The position numbers and the translations under genes were made by a program. This document shows positions 14,087 to 22,159 of a stretch of 64,000 nucleotides of DNA, piece after piece. The stretch comes from Massilia sp. IC2-278 (GTDB taxonomy: Bacteria; Pseudomonadota; Gammaproteobacteria; Burkholderiales; Burkholderiaceae_D), in assembly GCF_020708045.1 (NCBI RefSeq), contig NZ_JAJFES010000015.1, forward strand, positions 1 through 64,000. The letters are read 5' to 3'. Within the stretch, counting starts at the first letter, position 1. Every line of letters starts with the position of its first letter. The notes below the pieces were generated by a model, which had not been told where the DNA came from, did no database searches, and saw nothing but the letters and a program-made list of their open reading frames with translations.

Positions 14087-16006
14087 ATGGCGCTGCACCC
14101 TGTAGTTGAACAGGTAACGAACCGGATCATCAAGCGCAGCCGCGCCTCGCGTGCGGCCTACCTGGCGCATCTCGAGGCCGCACGTGTCCAGGGCGTGCAG
14201 CGCGGGGCGCTGTCGTGCACCAACCTGGCCCACGGCTTTGCCGCTTTCCCCGCCAACGACAAGCTGAAGCTGCGCGAGCAGAAGAAGCCGTCGGTGGCCA
14301 TCGTCTCGTCGTACAACGACATGCTGTCGGCCCACCAGCCCTTCGAATACTTCCCGAAGGTGATCAAGGAAGCCGTGCGCGACGTCGGCGCCGTGGCCCA
14401 GTTCGCGGGCGGCGTGCCGGCCATGTGCGACGGCGTTACGCAAGGCCAGCCGGGCATGGAACTGTCGCTGTTCTCGCGTGACACCATCGCCATGGCCACC
14501 GCCGTCGCGCTGTCGCACAACATGTTCGACGCCGCCCTCTACCTCGGCATCTGCGACAAGATCGTGCCGGGCCTGTTGATCGGCGCGCTGCACTTCGGCC
14601 ATATCCCGGGCGTGTTCGTGCCGGGCGGCCCGATGACCACCGGTATCTCGAACAAGGAAAAGGCGGCGATCCGCCAGCGCTACGCCAAGGGCGAAGCCAC
14701 GCGCGAGGAACTGCTGGAAGGCGAATCGGCGTCCTACCACGGCGCCGGCACCTGTACCTTCTACGGCACCGCCAACAGCAACCAGATGCTGATGGAAATG
14801 ATGGGCCTGCACCTGCCGGGCGCCGCCTTCATCACGCCGGGCACGCCGCTGCGCGACGCACTCACCGCCGCGGCATCGCACCAGGCGGTGGCGATCTCGC
14901 AGCAGGGCGGCAGCTACATGCCGATCGGGCACATCGTCGACGAGAAGAGCATCGTGAACGCCATTGTCGCCCTGCATGCCACCGGCGGCTCGACCAACCA
15001 CACCCTGCACCTGGTGGCAATCGCGCGCGCGGCCGGCATCGTGATCGACTGGAACGACTTCGACGAGCTGTCGAAGGTGGTGCCGTCGCTGACCAGGATC
15101 TACCCGAACGGCGAAGCCGACGTGAACCACTTCCAGGCCGCGGGTGGCCCGGGCTTCGTGATCCGCGAACTGCTCGACGCCGGCCTGGCCCACGAGGACG
15201 TCAACACCATCCTCGGCCGCGGCCTGCGCAATCACTGCAAGGAGCCTTTCCTGGGCGAAGACGGCAAGGTGGTCTGGCGCGACCTGCCACAGCAGAGCGG
15301 CGACGAAAGCGTGCTGCGCCCGGCCTCGAACCCCTTCGCCAGCAATGGCGGCATGGTGCTGGTACAGGGTAACCTGGGCCGCGCTGTGATGAAGGTCTCG
15401 GCCGTGAAGCAGGAATATCACGTGGTGGAAGCGCCGGCGCTCACCTTCGACTCGCAGGAAGAGTTCATGCAGGCCTACAAGGACGGCAAGCTGAACCGCG
15501 ACTTCGTCGCCGTGATCCGTTTCCAGGGCCCGCGCGCCAACGGCATGCCGGAACTGCACGCCCTGACCCCGGCGCTGTCGAACCTGCAGGACGCCGGCTT
15601 CAAGGTGGCGATGGTGACCGACGGCCGCATGTCCGGCGCCTCGGGCAAGGTGCCGGCGGCGATCCACGTGTCGCCGGAAATCCTGGCCGGCGGCCCGCTC
15701 GGCCTGGTGCGCAACGGCGACATCATCCGCGTCGACGCCACCAACGGTACGCTCGAAGCCCTGGTGCCGGACGACGCCTGGGCCGCGCGCACCATGGCAA
15801 CGGCAGACCTGTCGAAGAGCCACATCGGCATGGGCCGCGAGCTGTTCGCCATGTTCCGCGGCCATTCGAGCCCGGCGGAAGAGGGCGCGGCCACCTTCCC
15901 GCTGCCGTCGCCGATTCCCACCACCGTACCGCTGCATGAAGGCGTCGATGCCAACGAAGTCGTGCCCGGTTCCGACGAAGACTTTCTCTTTAGGACGCAG
16001 AAATGA
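14087..16006 (+). CDS. edd: 6-phosphogluconate dehydratase
   Basis: The 639-aa enzyme of the IlvD/Edd dehydratase family converts 6-phosphogluconate to 2-keto-3-deoxy-6-phosphogluconate using a [4Fe-4S] cluster. Characteristic segments are SYNDMLSAHQPFEYFPK (about residue 82), the cysteine motif AMCDGVTQGQPGMELS (about 115) and VTDGRMSGASGKVPAAIHVSP (about 510). The ATG at 14087 is preceded by GAAGGA at 7-nt spacing. An upstream in-frame extension would run through the REP pair and operator and is rejected. The stop overlaps the eda ATG (ATGA). Confidence 0.97.
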   Translation: MALHPVVEQVTNRIIKRSRASRAAYLAHLEAARVQGVQRGALSCTNLAHGFAAFPANDKLKLREQKKPSVAIVSSYNDMLSAHQPFEYFPKVIKEAVRDVGAVAQFAGGVPAMCDGVTQGQPGMELSLFSRDTIAMATAVALSHNMFDAALYLGICDKIVPGLLIGALHFGHIPGVFVPGGPMTTGISNKEKAAIRQRYAKGEATREELLEGESASYHGAGTCTFYGTANSNQMLMEMMGLHLPGAAFITPGTPLRDALTAAASHQAVAISQQGGSYMPIGHIVDEKSIVNAIVALHATGGSTNHTLHLVAIARAAGIVIDWNDFDELSKVVPSLTRIYPNGEADVNHFQAAGGPGFVIRELLDAGLAHEDVNTILGRGLRNHCKEPFLGEDGKVVWRDLPQQSGDESVLRPASNPFASNGGMVLVQGNLGRAVMKVSAVKQEYHVVEAPALTFDSQEEFMQAYKDGKLNRDFVAVIRFQGPRANGMPELHALTPALSNLQDAGFKVAMVTDGRMSGASGKVPAAIHVSPEILAGGPLGLVRNGDIIRVDATNGTLEALVPDDAWAARTMATADLSKSHIGMGRELFAMFRGHSSPAEEGAATFPLPSPIPTTVPLHEGVDANEVVPGSDEDFLFRTQK

Positions 16007-16632
16007 CCATGACCGTACTTGACATCATGCGCTCGGCGAGCGTGATCCCCGTGATCGCCATCGACGACCCGGCGCACGCCGTACCCCTCGCCAAGGCCCT
16101 GGTGGCCGGCGGCATCCGCGTGCTGGAAGTGACCCTGCGCACCGCGCACGGCCTGCAGGCGATCCGCGACATGGCGCAGGTCGAAGGCGCCATCGTCGGC
16201 GTCGGCACCCTGACCCAGCCGGACGAATTCGCCGCCGCGCGCGATGCCGGCGCCGTGTTCGGCGTCTCGCCCGGCCTGACGCCAATGCTGATCGAAGCGG
16301 CGAAAAAGAGCGGCCTGCCGCTGCTGCCGGGCGTGATGACGCCGTCGGAAGTGATGGCGGCGCGCGAAGCCGGTTTCAGGCAGCTGAAGCTGTTCCCGGC
16401 CGTGCCGGCAGGCGGCGTCGGCATGCTCAATGCGATCGGCGGCCCGCTGCCGGACGTGACCTTCTGCCCGACCGGCGGCATCTCGATCGACACCGCCCCA
16501 GCTTTCCTGGCCTGCAAGAACGTGGCCTGCGTGGGCGGCTCCTGGCTGACGCCGAAGGATGCGCTGACCAGCGGCGACTGGGATCGGATTACCGAGCTGG
16601 CAAAGGCGGCGGCGGCATTGCGCAAGCAGTAA
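16003..16632 (+). CDS. eda: 2-keto-3-deoxy-6-phosphogluconate aldolase
   Basis: The 209-aa class I aldolase cleaves KDPG to pyruvate and glyceraldehyde-3-phosphate, the last Entner-Doudoroff step. It carries VLEVTLRT (Glu catalytic base, about residue 43), VGVGTLTQPDEF and the Schiff-base lysine in QLKLFPAVPAGG (about residue 131). It is translationally coupled to edd by a 4-nt overlap and followed 31 nt later by a strong intrinsic terminator. edd-eda is therefore a compact two-gene operon with a single visible operator upstream. Confidence 0.97.
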   Translation: MTMTVLDIMRSASVIPVIAIDDPAHAVPLAKALVAGGIRVLEVTLRTAHGLQAIRDMAQVEGAIVGVGTLTQPDEFAAARDAGAVFGVSPGLTPMLIEAAKKSGLPLLPGVMTPSEVMAAREAGFRQLKLFPAVPAGGVGMLNAIGGPLPDVTFCPTGGISIDTAPAFLACKNVACVGGSWLTPKDALTSGDWDRITELAKAAAALRKQ

Positions 16633-16663
16633 GCCGGTTACGCCATACGCTGGCGGAAAGGGA

Positions 16664-16706
16664 GGGGGACGGCTACAGGCACCTGTGGCCGTCCCCCTTC
16701 GTTTTT
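16664..16706 (+). terminator. intrinsic terminator after eda
   Basis: A nearly perfect hairpin has arms GGGGGACGGC (16664-16673) and GCCGTCCCCC (16688-16697), with an inner ACAG/CTGT extension. TTCGTTTTT follows immediately. It closes the edd-eda transcript. Confidence 0.9.
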
Positions 16707-16834
16707 GCCGGGGCTGTCAGGTGCGCATAGCCGTGGCATTTGTATCGGTTCATGCAGCTTATGACTCGCCAAATGTAACCACAACTCTGCTATTCTGGCG
16801 ATCCTGTTAACTTTTTCATACCGAACGAACCGCC

Positions 16835-17914
16835 ATGAAGCGTCTCTCGATTCTTGCCCTGCCTTTGTTGATCGCCGCAAGCCTGACCGCTTGCAAACGC
16901 CACCAGAACGACGCCCAGGACGCGGACAAGCAGGTGCCTGCGGCTACGACGCAGGCGGCAGAGACGCCTGCCGCGGTTCCGGCGCCTGCAGCCGAGACGC
17001 CTGCGGCGGCGCCCGCCACGGCGGGGGTCAAGCCTTTCGATTTGCAATCGGTCCCGGTGACGACCAAGGAACTGCCGCCTTTCCCGTATGTCGCCATGCC
17101 TGCCGAGCTGAAACCAAGCGATGTGAGAGTGGACAGCGATCTCGATTTCGATCGTGCCTACGTGATCGCCGGCGAGGAACTGCGCCGGGTCGAGGGCAAG
17201 GTCATGCACCGGAAATTCTCGCTGAGCGACATGAAGTGGTCGGAGCTGGCTGCACACCGCAACTATGAAATGGCCCTGAAATCCCTCGGTGCCACGCGGG
17301 TCGACGCCGTCCACCCGAGGAACGAGAAATTCATCGAGCGCAATGGCGGCAGCTACCAGGCCATGTACGGCAAAATGAACTTGCCGTATATCGATGCGAG
17401 CACGGACCCGGATGCGCCTAATTTCGAGCAATGGCTGATCCGCACGCCCCAGACGAACATCTGGTTCACGCTGTATGTGGACGGCGGCGAGGTCGGCGTC
17501 GTGACCGTCGAAGAAAAGGCCATGCAACAGCAGGTGCAGGCCTTGCCCGCCGCCCAGCTCTCCAGCGCCCTGAAGAAGGACGGCCACGTCGCGCTTTACC
17601 TGAACTTCGATACCGATAGCCAGGTCATGCGCCAGGAAAGCCAGCCGGCGGTGGACGAGATCGTCAAGCTGATGCAGGGCGAGCCCAGCCTGAAGCTGCG
17701 CGTCGAAGGCCATACCGACGCCACCGGCGACGCGGTCCACAACCGCAAGCTGTCGCTGGCGCGCGCCGAATCGGTGGTCCAGGCGATCACTGCGAAGCAA
17801 ATCGCCGCCGAGCGCCTGAGCGCCGTCGGCAAGGGCCCGGACCAGCCGCTGGCCGACAACACGACCGAAGAAGGCAAGGCGAAGAACCGCCGCGTCGAAC
17901 TCGTGCGCGTTTAA
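16835..17914 (+). CDS. OmpA-family outer-membrane lipoprotein
   Basis: The 359-aa protein begins with a lipoprotein signal peptide ending LTAC (lipidated Cys20). An Ala/Pro/Thr-rich linker (to about 65) and a middle domain of about 160 residues follow; the middle domain resembles DUF4892-type regions. The C-terminal OmpA-like peptidoglycan-binding domain (about 245-359) contains YLNFDTDSQVM, VEGHTDATGD, LSLARAESV and KAKNRRVELV. It probably anchors the outer membrane to peptidoglycan. Nothing nearby forms an obvious complex with it. Confidence 0.88.
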   Translation: MKRLSILALPLLIAASLTACKRHQNDAQDADKQVPAATTQAAETPAAVPAPAAETPAAAPATAGVKPFDLQSVPVTTKELPPFPYVAMPAELKPSDVRVDSDLDFDRAYVIAGEELRRVEGKVMHRKFSLSDMKWSELAAHRNYEMALKSLGATRVDAVHPRNEKFIERNGGSYQAMYGKMNLPYIDASTDPDAPNFEQWLIRTPQTNIWFTLYVDGGEVGVVTVEEKAMQQQVQALPAAQLSSALKKDGHVALYLNFDTDSQVMRQESQPAVDEIVKLMQGEPSLKLRVEGHTDATGDAVHNRKLSLARAESVVQAITAKQIAAERLSAVGKGPDQPLADNTTEEGKAKNRRVELVRV

Positions 17915-17940
17915 CCAGGCGCCGCGCGCCGGCCGTGCTG

Positions 17941-17978
17941 TGGAATCCGGGGCAGGCGCTTTCCTGCGTCGGATTCCA
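17941..17978. repeat. long imperfect hairpin (arms TGGAATCCG/CGGATTCCA)
   Basis: TGGAATCCG (17941-17949) pairs perfectly with CGGATTCCA (17970-17978), and an inner GCAGG/CCTGC (17952-17956, 17963-17967) extends the stem around a CGCTTT loop. It lies 27 nt after the OmpA-like gene. It lacks a T-tract, so it is either a REP-type element or a factor-dependent transcript end. It marks the left edge of the accessory patch. Confidence 0.55.
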
Positions 17979-18013
17979 GATGACGATGGGTAAAAGCCAG
18001 GGCGCGCAACGGG

Positions 18014-18085
18014 GCGTGCCCTCTGGCTGATGGCGAAATCGCACTGGCGTCCCTGCTGTTTCGCGACGCCAAGCTCCGTAAATGA
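18014..18085 (+). pseudogene. truncated 5' copy of the metallopeptidase gene at 18849
   Basis: In the frame ending at TGA 18083-18085 the translation reads PLADGEIALASLLFRDAKL before running out. The intact gene at 18849 encodes LTAGEIALATLLFRDAIDY at residues 17-35. The match covers about 15 residues with two or three changes and then stops abruptly. No start codon with a ribosome-binding site precedes it in this frame. I read it as the remnant of a duplicated and truncated paralogue. Confidence 0.65.
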
Positions 18086-18099
18086 ATACTTGAGAGACG

Positions 18100-18510
18100 A
18101 TGGAAGATTCGGAATCGCAATTTCAGGAACTCCTTGCCCACTTTGCCGCAAGAGTCAACAAGGCACTTGCTGCGCGCGAAGCGATGGTGCTATGCCTCTT
18201 CCTTCGAGCCGATGGAAGCGTTGATGTCGCTGCAGGCATCGCTAATACGGCAAATGAACGCGCGGAAGTTCTCAACGCGATGCAAGCTTCTGCAAAAACG
18301 CAGGTAAGCGATGAATCCATCGAAGCGATATGCATTGCCTACCCCGACAGCAGTAACCAAGCCTACGTGGCGTTACTTGAAAATCGGGACAATTACTGTG
18401 CCAAAGTCATCATGCCCATTGTCATGCATCCGGCACCCGAACTGGATTTCGAGAACATCGACATTCAGGATGGTGACGTCTATGTCTTTCCGTACGTAGA
18501 TGCTGAATAA
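18100..18510 (+). CDS. orphan hypothetical protein, 136 aa
   Basis: The product is acidic and soluble (MEDSESQFQELLAHFAARV...), with no signal peptide, no membrane segment and no motif I recognise. Its DNA is visibly richer in A/T and uses codons such as TTC-TTC-CGA, GAA, AAA and ATA that are rarer in the flanking genes, which suggests transfer. It lies 14 nt after the truncated metallopeptidase remnant and before a decayed gene. In Vgr/Rhs-type regions such small orphan proteins are often immunity or adaptor genes, but nothing in the sequence shows that here. Confidence 0.65.
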   Translation: MEDSESQFQELLAHFAARVNKALAAREAMVLCLFLRADGSVDVAAGIANTANERAEVLNAMQASAKTQVSDESIEAICIAYPDSSNQAYVALLENRDNYCAKVIMPIVMHPAPELDFENIDIQDGDVYVFPYVDAE

Positions 18511-18569
18511 GGCCCAAGTAGGGTACGAACAGCGTTTCTCAAGCTGATACACCAAGGAATGGATGCCAC

Positions 18570-18700
18570 TTCGATGCAACGGTCAGCCTTGAGGACGAGA
18601 TACGGCAAATCGTTGACCCAATAGCCGAGGTCGATGGACACGGCATGGGCAGCGGGGAATGAACATCTTGATTCTAACCGGAGCTTTCGTAGTTGCTTAG
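18570..18700 (+). pseudogene. decayed small gene (frameshifted fragment)
   Basis: One frame gives FDATVSLEDEIRQIVDPIAE followed by VDGHGMGSGE and a TGA at 18660. Shifting by one base at that point continues MNILILTGAFVVA before a stop at 18698. The acidic segment with VDGH and GSGE then MNI reads like a real small-protein family interrupted by a one-base deletion, with no upstream start. The family name is not known to me. The rest of 18511-18848 shows no gene. Confidence 0.4.
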
Positions 18701-18848
18701 TCCGCTTTGGGTCGATAGCGGTAAACCGCAGTGCTCTCGATGAAACGCGTCAGTAGCGCGGTAATACGTGTGAAGAGGCTGTTCAAAACGGTATGCGAGT
18801 AACATCGATTAAGATTGCCACTGCCTCTCACTCTCGCCGAATCAGCCG

Positions 18849-19418
18849 ATGGATGCAGTCCCTTCTCGTTTCCTGCGTTCGCTTCGCCCGCGCCTGCTCA
18901 CCGCAGGCGAAATCGCGTTGGCCACGCTGCTGTTCCGCGATGCTATCGACTACCGGCGCGTGCGCATTCACGGCAGGCGCTACATGCCCTTCCAGCCAAA
19001 GAACTGCTGCATGACCCCCAACGGCAGCATGTACTTCCACCATTCCTGCTTCCTCGACGATTACTCTCAAGCGAACAGCACCGGCCAGCACTGGTTCATG
19101 CACGAGATGGTGCACGTCTGGCAGCACCAGCTCGGCTACCCAGTGCGCCTGCGCGGCGCCGTGCGCCTGGGCCTGCAGTACAGCTACGAATTGCGCGAGG
19201 GCGCGACGCTGGCCGACTACAACATGGAGGCCCAGGGCGACCTGCTGGCCGATTACTTCGTGCTGAAATTCCTGCGCCGGCCCGACGCCATGCGCCAGCG
19301 CCAGTACGGCAACGGGCTGGCGCTGTACGAGCGGGTGCTGGCCGGTTTCCTGGCTGACCCGCGCGACCGCGCCAGCCTGCACCGCGGCCTGGCTGGCCGC
19401 ATTGCCCGCTTCGCCTGA
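18849..19418 (+). CDS. putative zinc metallopeptidase (Vgr/Rhs-associated type)
   Basis: The 189-aa protein contains HEMVH at residues 85-89, the HExxH zinc-binding motif, followed by WQHQ. A candidate third ligand Glu lies in NMEAQGDLLADYF (about residue 125-137). Proteins of this size and pattern (LTAGEIALA.. RIHGRRYMPF.. MTPNGSMYF.. HEMVHVWQH) are often annotated as Rhs/Vgr-related and found near type VI secretion genes. No Vgr, Rhs or T6SS core gene is in this window, so it is an orphan. No signal peptide is visible. A truncated copy of its N terminus lies about 830 bp upstream. Biochemical activity is inferred only from the motif. Confidence 0.75.
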   Translation: MDAVPSRFLRSLRPRLLTAGEIALATLLFRDAIDYRRVRIHGRRYMPFQPKNCCMTPNGSMYFHHSCFLDDYSQANSTGQHWFMHEMVHVWQHQLGYPVRLRGAVRLGLQYSYELREGATLADYNMEAQGDLLADYFVLKFLRRPDAMRQRQYGNGLALYERVLAGFLADPRDRASLHRGLAGRIARFA

Positions 19419-19540
19419 CAGCCCTGTCCAGCCTGTTGCGGCTTTCTTGTCTACCCATCCAGCATTGAGTTTCCTCAATGCTGCCATGCGGCAACAGCCT
19501 AGGCTTGGAATCCCTGCCTGCTCTCCTGTTTTCCGACGCC

Positions 19541-20035
19541 ATGAAGCTGTTGCCGATACTGCTGCTGACCGTCCTGCTCGCGCTCCCGGCGCACGCGGCG
19601 CGGCGCGTCGGCGAGGTTGAGGTCCGTGCGGGGGCGAATGGCGTGCCGTGCTTTACGATTTCCAGGCGTGAAGAGCAACGCGGCGGCGCGCCGGACTTCC
19701 AAGCAGTGACGGTCAGCGACAGCAGTGGCAAGCCGATGTGGAAAATGGCGATGCCGCGCGAACGTACGTTTCCCGTTACTCACAGCATGTGCATCCCCTA
19801 CGCCGGGCGGGTGCAGGCCTTGCCGCAAACGCCGGCGGCGGCGCTGGAACCAGGCAAGGCCTATCAGGTGCTGATCGATGCGCGCAAGGCGAAAAACGCC
19901 GGCAGTCCGCTGCGCTACCTGGCCTGGTTCTGCCTGGCGCCTGGGAGCGCCCCGGCTGGAACGGGCATTTCCCCGATAGGCATGCGCGGCGACTGCCAGC
20001 CAGGCAAAAAAACTGTGCCGGGCCAGTCCCGATAA
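19541..20035 (+). CDS. secreted hypothetical protein, 164 aa
   Basis: The ATG at 19541 gives a clean Sec signal peptide (MKLLPILLLTVLLALPAHA, cleavage after AHA). The mature part is about 145 residues and contains four cysteines (VPCFTI, SMCIPY, WFCLA, GDCQPG) that could form periplasmic disulfides. An upstream in-frame start at 19478 would bury the signal peptide and is rejected. I do not recognise the family. It stands alone between the metallopeptidase gene and the chemoreceptor. Confidence 0.75.
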   Translation: MKLLPILLLTVLLALPAHAARRVGEVEVRAGANGVPCFTISRREEQRGGAPDFQAVTVSDSSGKPMWKMAMPRERTFPVTHSMCIPYAGRVQALPQTPAAALEPGKAYQVLIDARKAKNAGSPLRYLAWFCLAPGSAPAGTGISPIGMRGDCQPGKKTVPGQSR

Positions 20036-20454
20036 AAACTCTGCCTGCTCGTTGGTCCAATAAGCTTTTATTCGAAGCGGCCGTGTGCTGGGCACAGATT
20101 CCTGCAATTCATCTCTTACTTATGTGAATTGCTCTGCAATAAAAAGAAAACAAGTAGCGTATCGATCAGATAATGCCGATGCCACTTTGTTATTCGCTTC
20201 GTTAATAAACAAGAATTGAACTGTCGCTTAAACGGTAAACCCGCGGTAAACCCGGCATCAATCCTTTGCCGTACGGAAATCATCTGTATAGACTTGTCTC
20301 AACTTGCTTGTCAGTCGATGTGTTGTTTCAAACCTGGCAGCGCAAATCCATTCACACCGCCTGTTATCGAATCACCTACGCACTGTTGCGTCATCGCGGT
20401 CTTGATATCCGATCCCGATAGACGATTCCTGAACATCTTCCACACCTTGCTGAC
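20036..20454. other. 419-bp intergenic region upstream of the chemoreceptor
   Basis: This AT-richer gap contains no convincing gene. It holds an inverted repeat with perfect 8-bp arms, GCAATTCA (20104-20111) and TGAATTGC (20125-20132). It also holds an exact tandem 11-bp direct repeat CGGTAAACCCG (20233-20243 and 20244-20254). I looked for a sigma-28-type chemotaxis promoter and found no convincing match. Confidence 0.6.
20233..20254. repeat. tandem 11-bp direct repeat CGGTAAACCCG x2
   Basis: Two exact, immediately adjacent copies, one helical turn apart, lie 200 bp upstream of the chemoreceptor ATG. The spacing suits cooperative binding of a regulator on one DNA face, but a chance duplication is possible. 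Confidence 0.5.
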
Positions 20455-22137
20455 ATGACTATCCGAACCCGCCTGATAGCGACCATGGCATTGCTGAGCG
20501 TCCTGATGATCTTCATCGGGACCGCCGGCATCCTGGCCCTGAACGACACCAATGCCGTTCTCAAGAACGTCAACGAAAACTCGATGGTCTCCATGAAGTC
20601 CATCATGGATACCCAGATCCAGATCGACCGCGCGCGCCTGTCGATCGACCGCGTCGCGCTCCAGCCGGATGCGGAAAACGCCGCCGATACCCTGACCCGC
20701 GCCGAAGGCTTCCTCTACGCCAGCGACAAGGCCTGGGGGCGTTACCTCGCCTTGCCGTTCGACGACGGCGAGCAGGCGATGGCGAACGGGGTCGACGCCG
20801 CGCGCCAGGCCCTGGTCAAGGACGGCATCCGCGCCGCCATCAAGGCGCTGCGTGAGAAGAACCAGCCCGAGATCGACCGCCTGATGCTGAGCGAAGTCAC
20901 GCGCCTGTTCCGCATCTACACCGACAGCGCCGAAAAGCTCTCGTCCTACCAGCTCGAATCGGCCACGCGGCAGTACACGGAAAGCCAGGCGGCCTATCAC
21001 CGCAACATGGCGTTCTCGGTCGCCGCCATTGTGATTGGCCTGCTCGCGGCGCTGATCTCGACCGTGCTGCTGCTGCGCGCCGTGATGACGCCGTTGACGC
21101 AGGCCCTGGGCCACTTCAACGCCATCGCCGCCGGCAAGCTGACCAACACCATCGATGCTACCCGCAAGGACGAGATGGGCGCACTGATGCGCGGCCTGGC
21201 GGCGATGCAGGACAGCCTGGCCGACACGGTACGCGGCGTACGCAGCGGCAGCGACGCGATCGCCACCGCCAGCGGCGAGATCGCCGCCGGCAACCTCGAT
21301 TTGTCGAGCCGCACCGAGCAGCAGGCCGCCAACCTGGAAGAAACGGCATCCTCGCTCGAGGAACTGACTTCGACCGTGCGCCAGAATTCGGAGAATGCGC
21401 GCCAGGCCAGCCAGCTGGTCGGCTCGGCGTCGCAGATCGCGGTGCAGGGCGGCGAGATCGTCTCGCGCGTGGTCGACACCATGGCCTCGATCAGCCAGTC
21501 GTCGGACAAGATCGCCGACATCATCGGCGTCATCGACAGCATTGCCTTCCAGACCAACATCCTGGCGCTCAATGCCGCCGTGGAAGCGGCGCGCGCCGGC
21601 GAACAGGGCCGCGGCTTCGCCGTGGTCGCCACCGAGGTGCGCAACCTGGCGCACCGCTCGGCCAGCGCCGCCAAGGATATCAAGCAGCTGATCACCGATT
21701 CGGTGGAACAGGTCTACACCGGCAGCGCGCTGGTGAACGAAGCGGGAACGACGATGCAGGAAATCGTCGCCAGCGTGCGCCGCGTCACCCAGATCATGGA
21801 CGAGATCAGCGCCGCCGGCAGCGAGCAGGAAGTCGGCATCGAGCAGATCAACACCGCCGTGGCCGAGATGGATGTCGTGACCCAGCAGAACGCCGCCCTG
21901 GTCGAAGAAGCCGCGGCGGCATCGCAGTCCATGCAGGAGCAGGCAGCCCAGCTGGCCGGGATGGTGAGCGTGTTCCAGGTGGCCGGGAATCCGTCGCCAG
22001 CCGTGGCGCAACCCGTGGTGCAAGCCGCCGCGAAGCAGTTGGCGGCGCCGGCCAGGGCCGTCAAACAGCCTGCACCGAAGCCGACCCGCAAGCTGGCGCA
22101 CGCGGCCGACAGTGCCGACGAGTGGGAGCAGTTCTAA
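20455..22137 (+). CDS. methyl-accepting chemotaxis protein
   Basis: The 560-aa inner-membrane receptor has a first membrane segment (about 7-29) and a four-helix-bundle periplasmic domain (about 30-185). A second membrane segment (about 187-210), a HAMP domain and a long signalling coiled coil follow. The coiled coil contains the conserved hairpin tip (FQTNILALNAAVEAARAGEQ, about residues 363-382). The C terminus ends in EWEQF, an acidic-aromatic pentapeptide of the NWETF type that tethers CheR/CheB in receptors such as Tar. It is not in an operon with che genes. The only CheB/CheR domains in the window belong to the kinase fusion at 5623-11085. Confidence 0.94.
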   Translation: MTIRTRLIATMALLSVLMIFIGTAGILALNDTNAVLKNVNENSMVSMKSIMDTQIQIDRARLSIDRVALQPDAENAADTLTRAEGFLYASDKAWGRYLALPFDDGEQAMANGVDAARQALVKDGIRAAIKALREKNQPEIDRLMLSEVTRLFRIYTDSAEKLSSYQLESATRQYTESQAAYHRNMAFSVAAIVIGLLAALISTVLLLRAVMTPLTQALGHFNAIAAGKLTNTIDATRKDEMGALMRGLAAMQDSLADTVRGVRSGSDAIATASGEIAAGNLDLSSRTEQQAANLEETASSLEELTSTVRQNSENARQASQLVGSASQIAVQGGEIVSRVVDTMASISQSSDKIADIIGVIDSIAFQTNILALNAAVEAARAGEQGRGFAVVATEVRNLAHRSASAAKDIKQLITDSVEQVYTGSALVNEAGTTMQEIVASVRRVTQIMDEISAAGSEQEVGIEQINTAVAEMDVVTQQNAALVEEAAAASQSMQEQAAQLAGMVSVFQVAGNPSPAVAQPVVQAAAKQLAAPARAVKQPAPKPTRKLAHAADSADEWEQF

Positions 22138-22159
22138 GCGCGGTTCCGGGACCGGCCGC

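Noticed and set aside
13817..15937. 706-codon open frame antisense to edd
   Set aside because: edd is unambiguous on the plus strand, and the antisense translation is low-complexity and motif-free.
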